Below are positions 9,639 through 17,110 of a stretch of DNA of 64,000 nt, in pieces (the first letter of the stretch is position 1; every line of letters starts with the position of its first letter). A program made the position numbers and the translations under genes. The notes beneath the pieces are model-generated. The model saw only the letters and a program-made list of their open reading frames with translations. It was not told the DNA's origin and made no database searches. Source of the stretch: Mycobacterium genavense ATCC 51234 (lineage in GTDB: Bacteria; Actinomycetota; Actinomycetes; Mycobacteriales; Mycobacteriaceae); the NCBI RefSeq assembly GCF_000526915.1, contig NZ_JAGZ01000002.1, positions 372,001 through 436,000 of the forward strand, given 5' to 3'.

Positions 9639-10490
9639 GGGGTCGCGGGACCTCGCGGCTGGTACGGGCCTCCACGACCCGGCGGACGATGTCGTCCGGG
9701 TGGTCCTCCGCAACGACCCGGACTACCAGCCATCCGTAGCGCCGCTCCACCATTTCTATCCGGCGAATATCCTTCACGTATTGCCGCCGATTCGACCGGT
9801 GCTGGTCGCCGTCGTATTCGACGGCGACCTTGATGTCCTCCCACCCCATGTCCAAATAGGCCTCCACCCAACCCCATTCGTTGCGAACCGCGATCTGCGT
9901 CTGCACCGGCGGAAATCCTGCCTTGGCCAACAGCAGCCGCAACCACGTCTCCTTCGGCGATTGCGAACCGCCATCGACAAGGGCGAGTGCGGCCCGGGCG
10001 GACTTGAGGCCGCGGCGGCCCCGGTAGCGATCGAGCAGAACGTCGACGTCGGGCATCTTCAGCTCAGTCGCCTGCGCGAGCGCGTCGATCGCAGCAACCG
10101 CGGCTCCCAGCGGGAGTCGACGTGCCAGGTCAAGCGCGGTCCGAGCCGGAGTGGTGACCCGCATACCGCCGATGACACCGATTTCGTCTTCTTCGATCCG
10201 CTCCTCCCAGACCTGCACTCCAGCGATTGCGAAGCGGTTCACGTCGATGATCGCGGCCGGCGACGCGGGATCGATCCACTTGGCGCCGTGCAGGGCTGAC
10301 GCGGAGTAACCGGCGAGGATGCCACGTCGGCGCGATCGCAACCAGCAGGCCTTCGCCCGCAGCACCGGTGTCAGCTCGACGTCCCGAAGCACATAGACAT
10401 CCTTGTGCAGGGCGACATAGCGACTGCGCAGCTCGTAGGGCGTCAGGGCCCCGCGGCCAGCGCCTCGCTGCCCAAGAATGGCTCGGTCAT
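9631..10490 (-). CDS. AbiEi-like N-terminus plus DUF559 (Vsr/PD-(D/E)XK-like) protein, frameshifted near the start
   Basis: The body (about 275 residues to the stop at 9631) has an AbiEi antitoxin-like N-terminal region (LTPYELRSRY ... YVLRD) and a C-terminal DUF559 endonuclease-like domain with VAVEYDGDQH and RRIEMVERRYGW. The natural start appears to be ATG 10490, reading MTEPFLGSEALAAG. That frame hits TGA at once, because a run of four G (bases 10449-10452) seems to lack one G; adding it restores GALTPYEL. In the body's own frame the ORF continues upstream to 10614 with implausible sequence derived from the palindromic repeat. So the gene is either broken, translated from an alternative internal start, or affected by a homopolymer error. 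Confidence 0.6.
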
Positions 10491-10525
10491 GACCGGAAGT
10501 GTGCGCAATCACACCGACAATGCTC

Positions 10526-10584
10526 GCGAGCGTAAACACACCGCGAAAAATGAGCGCCGGATTTCGCAGGGTGCTTACGCTCGC
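10526..10584. repeat. Palindromic element, copy 2
   Basis: Inverted repeat with 23-bp arms (10526-10548 and 10562-10584, three mismatches) and a 13-base loop. It is the same family as 9585-9638. Together the two copies bracket the AbiEi/DUF559-like gene. This copy lies 36 bp upstream of that gene's apparent start. Confidence 0.75.
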
Positions 10585-10667
10585 GGGCAAGAGGGTGCTT
10601 ACGGTCGCGGGCAAGAGGGGCCAAGCGCGGGCAAGAGGGGGCCGAGAGGGGCCAAACGGGCAAGAAG
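10570..10667. repeat. G-rich short tandem repeats at the 3' end of the VWA gene
   Basis: A 24-bp unit (10570-10593) is repeated directly at 10594-10617 with one mismatch. Its core CGCGGGCAAGAGGG occurs at 10582, 10606 and 10626, with a degenerate copy at 10656. The array runs right up to the TAG stop of the VWA gene at 10668-10670, as if repeat expansion started from the right arm of the palindromic element. Confidence 0.7.
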
Positions 10668-11675
10668 CTAGGTGGGGAGGCGGCGGTTGATCAGCAGGGC
10701 GGCCAGGGCAGCGAGTGCGAGCACCAGGGCGCCCAGTCGCAGCCAGCCCACGCTCGCGTCGCCCTTGATCGTCTCGTAGCCGATCTGCTGTTGTAGCGAC
10801 GAGTAGACGGCCTTGAGCTCCTGCAGGGTCGCGGCGTTGTAGGACGTCCCGCCGGACAGCTGAGCGACCTTCTTCAGGGTTTCGTCATCCACCGGCACCG
10901 GCTGGCGCTGGTCGTTGATCTCGACGAAGCCGTACGGCGTGCCGAACGAGATCGTCGAGATCGGCACCCCCTGGTCCTTGGCGGTGCGCGCGGCGGTGAA
11001 CGCGCCCTTGGGGTTGTCCGGGTTGGTCGGCATCGTCTCCTTGCCGTCGGAGAACAACACGATGCGCGCGGGGGGCGGCTTGGCGCCGCCGCCGATGACC
11101 GCCCCGACGGTCGCGATGGCCTGCAGCGCGGTGAAGATGCCCTCCCCGGTAGCCGTGCGGTCGGCGAACTGCAGCTTGTCCAGCGCGACCTTGGTCGCTT
11201 CGCGGTTGGTCGTCGGCGACACCAGCACCGTCGCGGTCCCCGCGTAGGCGATCAGCCCCAGGTTGATGCCGGGGGTGAGCTCGTCGGCGAACTGCTTGGC
11301 CGCCTCTTGCGCGGCGGCCATCCGGTTGGGTTCGACGTCGGTGGCCCGCATCGACTGCGACACGTCGATCACCAGCATCACCACCGCGCGGTTGCGCGGA
11401 ATCCGGACGTCGTTGGTCGGCCCGGCCATCGCGACGGTCAACAACACCAGCGAGGCCACCAGCAGGATCGCGGGCACATGCCGCCATTTCGCGGGCCGCT
11501 TCGGGGCCACGCTTTCCAGCAGCTCCATGTTGGCGAAGCGCAGCATCCGCCGCTGGCGGGCCAGCTGCATCAGCACATAGAGCACGGCCAACCCGACGAC
11601 GACAAGCAGGAAGAGGAACCACCACGCGTGAGCGAACCCGGACAGCGACATCGCGCCGAGCAAGGGCATCGTCAT
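10668..11675 (-). CDS. von Willebrand factor A-domain membrane protein (Rv1481 type, BatA-like)
   Basis: 335 residues. There are two N-terminal membrane helices (about 17-38 and 67-84), a periplasm-facing VWA domain (about 95-290) and a C-terminal helix (about 308-330). The metal-ion-dependent adhesion site DVSQS is intact (Asp104, Ser106, Ser108), with later TNRE and SDGKE motifs. It is the last gene of a MoxR-DUF58-VWA module, a set thought to work as an AAA+ chaperone system acting on envelope or metal-dependent proteins. ATG 11675. The stop abuts a short tandem repeat. Confidence 0.92.
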   Translation of the reverse strand: MTMPLLGAMSLSGFAHAWWFLFLLVVVGLAVLYVLMQLARQRRMLRFANMELLESVAPKRPAKWRHVPAILLVASLVLLTVAMAGPTNDVRIPRNRAVVMLVIDVSQSMRATDVEPNRMAAAQEAAKQFADELTPGINLGLIAYAGTATVLVSPTTNREATKVALDKLQFADRTATGEGIFTALQAIATVGAVIGGGAKPPPARIVLFSDGKETMPTNPDNPKGAFTAARTAKDQGVPISTISFGTPYGFVEINDQRQPVPVDDETLKKVAQLSGGTSYNAATLQELKAVYSSLQQQIGYETIKGDASVGWLRLGALVLALAALAALLINRRLPT

Positions 11676-11709
11676 AGCAGACCCGTCACCGCCGTGGAAG
11701 AAGCGCGAG

Positions 11710-12669
11710 TCACTGGCGCCCCGCCATGGCCCCGCGCCGGCGGGACTCCACGAAGCGGACGATGTCGGCGATCCAGTCGCGGTCGGTGCGCAGCGTCAAA
11801 ACCGGTGCGTCGCAACCGCGAATCGTTCGGGCCACGTCGGCACGGTGCGCCGCCGCCGCCTTGGCGAAGTCGTCGCGCAGTTGCGCGTCGACGGTGAATT
11901 CGCGGGTCACACCGGTTTCGGCGTCCTGCAGCACGACGTCGCCGACGTCGGGCAGTTCGATGTCGCGCGGGTCGAGCACCTCGATGGCCAGCACCTCGTG
12001 CCGGGCGGCGATCGCGCGCAGCGGGCGCATCCAGTTGATCGGGCCCAGGAAGTCGCTGATGATCACGGCCATGCCCCGACGGCGTTCCGGCCGGCGCAGC
12101 GCGTCGATGGCCACGGCCGGGTCGCCGCGCACCCCCGTCGGCGCCTTGGGCATGGTCGCGATCGTGCGCAACAGCGTCTGCTCGTGTTGACGCCCGGACC
12201 GGGCCGGCACCCGCACCGTCGTCGCCCCGTTGGTGATCAGCGCACCCAGCCGGTTGCCGCCACCGCTGTTGAGAAACGTGATCGCCGCGGCGGCGGCCAC
12301 CGCCAGGTCACGCTTCTCGCAGACCGTGGTCCCGAAGTCGAGGCTGGCCGACATGTCGACCACCATCCAGGTTTCCAGCTCGCGGTCGGCGATCATCTGC
12401 CGGACGTGCGGGTGGGTGGTGCGCGCGGTGACCGCCCAGTCCATCCGCCGGACGTCGTCGCCGGGCTGGTATTCGCGCGACTCCCCGGGCTCCGAACCCG
12501 GCCCGGGGATCAGGCCGAGGTGGTCACCGTGCAGCACACCGTCGAGCTTGCGCCGGACCGTCAGCTCGAGCGTGCGCAGCGCCGCCGACAATTTCGGGTC
12601 GTCGATCTGCCCGCGCTGGAATGACGGCGGATGCAACGCCGACTTGGCGGCGGGTTTCGGATCGGTCAC
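11710..12669 (-). CDS. DUF58 protein (Rv1480 type), MoxR partner
   Basis: 319 residues. DUF58 is a degenerate VWA-like fold recognised by the motif [14 protein letters not shown] near residues 65-78 and the MIDAS-like DMSAS segment near 104-108. There is no membrane helix. GTG 12669 overlaps the TGA of moxR1 (GTGA), so translation is coupled. It probably acts as the adaptor between the MoxR ATPase and the downstream VWA protein. Length matches the M. tuberculosis counterpart within two residues, and no lesion is seen. Confidence 0.92.
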   Translation of the reverse strand: MTDPKPAAKSALHPPSFQRGQIDDPKLSAALRTLELTVRRKLDGVLHGDHLGLIPGPGSEPGESREYQPGDDVRRMDWAVTARTTHPHVRQMIADRELETWMVVDMSASLDFGTTVCEKRDLAVAAAAAITFLNSGGGNRLGALITNGATTVRVPARSGRQHEQTLLRTIATMPKAPTGVRGDPAVAIDALRRPERRRGMAVIISDFLGPINWMRPLRAIAARHEVLAIEVLDPRDIELPDVGDVVLQDAETGVTREFTVDAQLRDDFAKAAAAHRADVARTIRGCDAPVLTLRTDRDWIADIVRFVESRRRGAMAGRQ

Positions 12670-13808
12670 CGATTGCTAGCCGCGCCCGCAGCCTGCATCA
12701 CCGGCGGAACCGAATGCCCTTGTTGCGGAACGGCATTCACTTGCGGAAGAGAAACAGTCTGCAGGACCCTGTTGACCACCATCTCGGGCGAGATCTCGTC
12801 GGCCAGCGCGTCGTAGGTCAGCACCAGCCGGTGGCGCAGCACGTCGGGGATGACCTCGACGACGTCCTGCGGGATCACGTAGTCGCGACCGCGCACCAAC
12901 GCCAGCGAACGGGCCGCGGCGATGATGCCCAGCGAGGCACGCGGCGAGGCGCCGAACGAGATCCAGGTCTTGACGTCGTTCATGCCGAGCTGTTCGGGAT
13001 GACGAGTCGCGGTGACGATGCGCACCACGTAGTCGACCAGCGCGTGGTGGACGAAGTTGTTGGCGGCGATCTCCTGCAGCCGCAGCAGGTCGCCGGTGTC
13101 CAGGATCTGCTTAGGCTGCGGCGGCTTGACGCCCATCCGGTAGATGATCTCGCGCTCTTCCTCGGGCGAGGGGTAGCCGACGTTGATCTTGAACAGGAAG
13201 CGGTCGCGCTGCGCCTCGGGCAGCTGGTAGACGCCCTCATGCTCGATCGGGTTCTGCGTGGCCATCACCAGGAACGGGTTGGGCAGCGGGAACCGCTTAC
13301 CACCGATGGACACCTGACGCTCGGCCATGACCTCCAGCAGCGCCGACTGCACCTTGGCGGGCGCCCGGTTGATCTCGTCGGCGAGCAGGAAGTTGACCAC
13401 GACCGGGCCGAGCTCGGTGTCGAACTCTTCCTTGCCCTGCCGGTAGATGCGGGTACCGATGATGTCGGTGGGCACCAGGTCGGGCGTGAACTGGATACGC
13501 GCGAACGTGCCGCCGACGACCTTCGCGAACGTTTCGACGGCCAGCGTCTTGGCGACGCCCGGAACACCTTCGAGCAGCACGTGCCCCTTGGACAGCAGAC
13601 CGACCAACATGCGCTCGACCAGCTGGTCCTGACCCACGATGATCCGCTTGACCTCGAAGATGGCCCGTTCCAGGGTGTGTACTTCGGCAGCCAATCCGTC
13701 CGGAGTATTGGAGCCGCCCGACGGCGCCGCATGGGCTCCGGCACCAGACGGCCCGCCCGGACCCGAGTAACCGCTGGCGCCCGGGGGCGGCCCACCTGCT
13801 GCTGTCAT
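12666..13808 (-). CDS. moxR1: MoxR-family AAA+ ATPase
   Basis: 380 residues. A Gly/Ser/Pro-rich disordered N-terminus of about 35 residues precedes the AAA+ core, with Walker A GVPGVAKT (81-88), Walker B LLADEINR (141-148) and a sensor-1-like segment LVMATQNP. Corresponds to Rv1479. MoxR proteins assist maturation or assembly of envelope complexes. It is the first gene of the moxR1-DUF58-VWA operon, with translational overlap to the DUF58 gene. ATG 13808. A small perfect hairpin (13832-13847) sits in the leader. Confidence 0.94.
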   Translation of the reverse strand: MTAAGGPPPGASGYSGPGGPSGAGAHAAPSGGSNTPDGLAAEVHTLERAIFEVKRIIVGQDQLVERMLVGLLSKGHVLLEGVPGVAKTLAVETFAKVVGGTFARIQFTPDLVPTDIIGTRIYRQGKEEFDTELGPVVVNFLLADEINRAPAKVQSALLEVMAERQVSIGGKRFPLPNPFLVMATQNPIEHEGVYQLPEAQRDRFLFKINVGYPSPEEEREIIYRMGVKPPQPKQILDTGDLLRLQEIAANNFVHHALVDYVVRIVTATRHPEQLGMNDVKTWISFGASPRASLGIIAAARSLALVRGRDYVIPQDVVEVIPDVLRHRLVLTYDALADEISPEMVVNRVLQTVSLPQVNAVPQQGHSVPPVMQAAGAASNR

Positions 13809-13831
13809 CTACTACAACCTCTTCTGTTCAT

Positions 13832-13847
13832 CACGACGAATGTCGTG
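13832..13847. promoter_or_regulatory. Short perfect inverted repeat in the moxR1 leader
   Basis: CACGAC-GAAT-GTCGTG, six-base arms with a four-base loop, lies 24-39 bases before the moxR1 ATG. It could be an operator half-site pair or an RNA hairpin. No known regulator is recognised. Confidence 0.25.
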
Positions 13848-13929
13848 GGGCAGCGGCGCGCCCTCGTCCAACTATTCCAGGCCCCTGGGATTCCGTCGAC
13901 GCCACGCTTCGCTGACGAGCTAATCAGGG

Positions 13930-14655
13930 TCAGTACTCGATGATCCTAGTCAGGTACGGCGTCATACCGGGCTTGCGCACGGGGCTCACCGTCACTTTGC
14001 CCGCGCTACCGGAGGCCTCCAGCATCTGACCGTTGCCCAGATACATGGTGACGTGCTGCCCGCCGCCGGGCCCGTAGAAGATCAGGTCGCCGCGTCGGGC
14101 CTCGCTGGGCGGGATGTGGCGCCCGGCGTTGTACTGGTCACCGGAGAACCGCGGGATCAGCACCCCCACCCCGGCGAACCCGTACCGCATCAGGCCCGAG
14201 CAGTCGAACCCGGTGATGTTGGCGCCGTCACCGACACCCTTGCTCGGGCCCTGCAGCGAGCCGCCGCCCCACGAATACGGCACACCCATCTGGGACCCCA
14301 TCCGCTTGATCACGTACTCGATGGCCTGACGACCGTAGACCCGCGGGATCTTGCCACCCGGGTTGGTCGGCGTGGCGGCCGCGGGCGCGGGGTCACCGAG
14401 GATGTTGATCCCGAGCCCGCCGAGGAATTGCCGGCCCAGGTCCATCGTGGTCTGGGTGGCCTGCGCGGTGGCTTGCAGCGACGCGTTGGCGACCGCGAGC
14501 GGATCGCCCGGGGCGCCGGCACTGATCTGGGCGGGCAGCGTGGGATCCCACGCGCCGGGGTCGGCGTCGGCCGGGGCGGCGACAGACAACATCAGTCCGG
14601 TCACCAGTGTGGTGATCCAGGCCAAGTTGGTCAGGCGAAAACGCTTGTGCCGCAT
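13930..14655 (-). CDS. ripB: NlpC/P60 peptidoglycan endopeptidase RipB
   Basis: 241 residues. There is a signal peptide (about 1-32, cleavage near ADADPG), a short linker and a C-terminal NlpC/P60 domain. Catalytic Cys152 lies in GFDCSGL and His201 in GGQHVTMYLG. The enzyme cleaves the D-Glu-mDAP bond in stem peptides and works with RipA in septal wall remodelling. It follows ripA by 9 bp in the same operon. Length equals that of M. tuberculosis RipB, and the active site is complete. Confidence 0.95.
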   Translation of the reverse strand: MRHKRFRLTNLAWITTLVTGLMLSVAAPADADPGAWDPTLPAQISAGAPGDPLAVANASLQATAQATQTTMDLGRQFLGGLGINILGDPAPAAATPTNPGGKIPRVYGRQAIEYVIKRMGSQMGVPYSWGGGSLQGPSKGVGDGANITGFDCSGLMRYGFAGVGVLIPRFSGDQYNAGRHIPPSEARRGDLIFYGPGGGQHVTMYLGNGQMLEASGSAGKVTVSPVRKPGMTPYLTRIIEY

Positions 14656-14664
14656 GGCTCCTCG

Positions 14665-16095
14665 TCAGTATTCGATGTAGCGGACCACGTAGGGCGTCAT
14701 GCCGCTGGTGCGCACCGGCGCCACTCGCACCTTCAGGCCGACGTCGGGGGCCTCCAGCATCTGGCCCTGACCGAGGTAGATCGTCACGTGCTGGCTGCCG
14801 CCCGGGCCGTAGAAGATGACGTCGCCGCGACGCATCTGGGAGGACGGGATCTTGCGGCCCAAGTTGTACTGCGCGCCCGAATAGTGCGGCAGCTTGATGC
14901 CCACCCCGGCGAACGAGTACAGGACCAGACCCGAGCAGTCGAAGCCGGTGGTCCCGGCACCCGAGTCGATACCTTTACTCGGGCCGGCCGCGTTGCCACC
15001 ACCCCAGGAGTAGGGCACGCCGATCTGCGACATGCCGCGCCGGATCACGTATTCCGACGCCTGCCGCCCGTAGACGCGCGGGATGCGTCCACCCACCCCG
15101 TTGGGCGTGGCGTTGGTGATGCCGGTGTCGTCAGGCTTGAGAATGCCGATCGACTGCAGGAAGCCCTTGCCCATCTGCGCGGTGACCTGTGTCGAGGTCG
15201 CCGAGATGCCCAGCACCTGGTTGATCACCGCGATGGGGTCGCCCGGCACGTTGGCGCTGGGCACCATCGGCAGCGTGGGATCCCAACCGTCCCAACGCCT
15301 TCCGCCGGACGGGGTCGCCCCCCCCGGGGCTCCCGGGTCCCAGCGGTCACCCGAGGCCGGCGCGCCGCCGCCGGTCGACCAGTGCGCGGACGCGAGTTGG
15401 GCCTGCTGAAGTTTGGCCTGCGCCTCGTCACGCTCGGCGGCCAGGCGGGCGATCTGCGCACGCTGTTCTTCGAATTTCTGCTTCGAGCTGGTCAGCGCCG
15501 CGACCGCGGCATCCTGGCTGGATTTCGCGTCGGCGGCGGCTTTGTCGGCCTTCTGCTTGGCCAGCCGCGCGGCCGACTCCTTGTTCACCTGCTCGGTGCG
15601 GGCGCGCTGCAGGTTGTCCATCACCGTCTGGGCGCTGGCCGCCAGGGTCCTCGAGGCGCTCTCGGCGGCGATGATGTCCTCGGGGCTGCGCGCGGTCAGA
15701 TAACTGCCCGAGGGGCCGTTCATATAGGTGGCCGCCGCGAAGGTGTTGAAACGACGTTGTGCCGCAGCGATTGCCGCGTTGGCATCGTTGACCGATTGCC
15801 GGCTGACTTCGAGGTCATGCTCGGCCGCGGTCACGTTGTCCCGGGCGGTCTCCACATCGACGAGGGCCTTGTTGACGGCCTCTTGCTCGCCCTGGATCTC
15901 GGCGCTCAGGTCTTCCAGGCGCTGGTTGGCCTTGGCGACGTTGGCGATCAACGCGCCGAGGCTGTCGGCGTTCGGATCGGCCTGCGCCAGGCCCGGTGTG
16001 GTGACGAGAACGACCACACTCAGGACCGACGGAAGGACCGGGCGGACCAGCCTGGCGAATGGTCGCACGGCAAAGCCCCGGCGTGTGAGTCTCAT
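14665..16095 (-). CDS. ripA: NlpC/P60 peptidoglycan endopeptidase RipA (division hydrolase)
   Basis: 476 residues. A signal peptide (about 1-39, ending in AQADP) is followed by a long coiled-coil inhibitory region (about 45-235) rich in Ala, Gln and Glu. A Gly/Pro linker leads to an NlpC/P60 domain with Cys387 (GFDCSGL) and His436 (GSQHVTIYLG). RipA is the septal hydrolase needed for daughter-cell separation, partners RpfB, and is secreted as a zymogen with the coiled coil occluding the active site. ATG 16095. Upstream lie GTCACA motifs that may bind MtrA. Intact. Confidence 0.95.
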   Translation of the reverse strand: MRLTRRGFAVRPFARLVRPVLPSVLSVVVLVTTPGLAQADPNADSLGALIANVAKANQRLEDLSAEIQGEQEAVNKALVDVETARDNVTAAEHDLEVSRQSVNDANAAIAAAQRRFNTFAAATYMNGPSGSYLTARSPEDIIAAESASRTLAASAQTVMDNLQRARTEQVNKESAARLAKQKADKAAADAKSSQDAAVAALTSSKQKFEEQRAQIARLAAERDEAQAKLQQAQLASAHWSTGGGAPASGDRWDPGAPGGATPSGGRRWDGWDPTLPMVPSANVPGDPIAVINQVLGISATSTQVTAQMGKGFLQSIGILKPDDTGITNATPNGVGGRIPRVYGRQASEYVIRRGMSQIGVPYSWGGGNAAGPSKGIDSGAGTTGFDCSGLVLYSFAGVGIKLPHYSGAQYNLGRKIPSSQMRRGDVIFYGPGGSQHVTIYLGQGQMLEAPDVGLKVRVAPVRTSGMTPYVVRYIEY

Positions 16096-16192
16096 TCGAC
16101 TTAGCTCCCCTTGGGCTCAACGCGGACGGCGGCGCCAGCCCCTTGTTTCACTAAAGGCGCCAAAGACAACACGAGCATCATTTGCACCGTAC

Positions 16193-16257
16193 GTCACAGT
16201 GGTCGACGAAGATATGCCCGTCACAAATCGCAACCCACTACGTGCGTTTACTGTGAC
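16193..16257. promoter_or_regulatory. Candidate MtrA-type GTCACA boxes upstream of ripA
   Basis: GTCACA occurs at 16193-16198 and 16220-16225 on the plus strand (27 bp apart), and once inverted at 16252-16257 (TGTGAC). MtrA, the essential response regulator that controls ripA in M. tuberculosis, recognises GTCACA-type direct repeats. The match is to the core only, and spacing has not been tested. Confidence 0.35.
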
Positions 16258-16264
16258 CGAACGG

Positions 16265-16909
16265 TTATCTGCGCGGTTTGCCGCGCCGCACCCGCGATTC
16301 GCCCCGGCCGAGCCGGACGCGCTTGTTAGCCGCCCTCAGCGGGCTTTCCCGGGGTGAGCTCCCCGCATCCGCCGAGGTTGCTGACCGCCGCGCACGCAAC
16401 TGCAGGAACCGCGCGCCGACGGCCGCGGCGAGAACGCCGATCAGCAAGAAAATGGTCAGCCCGGTCCAGGGAAATTCGGGCGTCTGGAGTTCGTGCAGAA
16501 AGTGCTGCGCCGAGACCACCGGATTGCCCGTCTTGGCGATGTCCTCGCCGGCCTCCAGGGTGACGCGCGGGAACTGGGCGCTGTAGGTGCCGACAAAGTT
16601 CGGGCTGAGCGTCAAGACCGTCGCGTCGGGATAGTCGGCGCCGATCACCGTGGAGATGTCGCGCAGCGGTGTGTCGTTGGGCGGGTTGTGGTCGAGCAGC
16701 ACGATTTTCAAATCGATGCCGGCGGCATGCGCTTGATCGACGACGACGAGCAGGGCCGGCTTGAGGTTCGGTGGCGCGCTGACGCCGGAGGCGGCGACCT
16801 GCGCCTTGACCGCCGCCATGTCGACGTCTTCCGGGATGTAGGCCGGCAGGATCGGGTGCATGAAGAAGGTGTTCTGCGGCAACTCGTCGAACGAACCCTG
16901 CCCGGTCAC
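16265..16909 (-). CDS. Conserved mycobacterial membrane protein (Rv1476 type)
   Basis: 214 residues. An N-terminal soluble region (about 1-150) contains motifs such as LPAYIPEDVDMAAV and LDHNPP. A single membrane helix (about 160-180) is followed by a basic Arg/Lys/Ser-rich cytoplasmic tail. The architecture suggests a C-terminally anchored protein with the larger domain outside, or a type I protein without a clear signal peptide. GTG 16909 was chosen because AGGAGG precedes it by seven bases. The frame is open further upstream to 17071. It lies between ripA and acn, divergent from acn. Function unknown. Confidence 0.82.
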   Translation of the reverse strand: MTGQGSFDELPQNTFFMHPILPAYIPEDVDMAAVKAQVAASGVSAPPNLKPALLVVVDQAHAAGIDLKIVLLDHNPPNDTPLRDISTVIGADYPDATVLTLSPNFVGTYSAQFPRVTLEAGEDIAKTGNPVVSAQHFLHELQTPEFPWTGLTIFLLIGVLAAAVGARFLQLRARRSATSADAGSSPRESPLRAANKRVRLGRGESRVRRGKPRR

Positions 16910-17029
16910 TGTGTGCCTCCTCCCACTAAACAGCCCAAGTGCTACAGGCACCGTACGCGAACAGTAGGGAAAAGGGGTTTCAACCCGGCCCAGACCCGAC
17001 AACACTGAAATTGACGTGCCACCGCATTG

Positions 17030-17045
17030 CAGGACAAGCGTACTG
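17030..17045. promoter_or_regulatory. AcnR-type operator upstream of acn
   Basis: The sixteen bases CAGGACAAGCGTACTG match the motif CAGNACnnnCGTACTG described (from memory) for the aconitase repressor AcnR in Corynebacterium and Mycobacterium. The site lies 65-80 bp before the acn start and overlaps a TACTGT hexamer that could be a -10. The TetR gene directly after acn is the expected regulator. Confidence 0.75.
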
Positions 17046-17110
17046 TTAAGGTTGGCATGCACCGCCGGCACAGCCCCGCCGACGGAAGAACTTAATCCCA
17101 GGGAGTTGAT

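Noticed and set aside
14053..16104. 683-codon plus-strand open frame over ripB/ripA
   Set aside because: Arg/His/Gly-rich composition typical of antisense shadows in high-GC DNA; the minus strand encodes clear RipA and RipB with signal peptides and active sites.
16096..16264. c-di-AMP (ydaO-type) riboswitch upstream of ripA
   Set aside because: Such elements precede some actinobacterial wall hydrolases, but I could not find the required stem order in about 170 bases; GTCACA boxes explain the region better.
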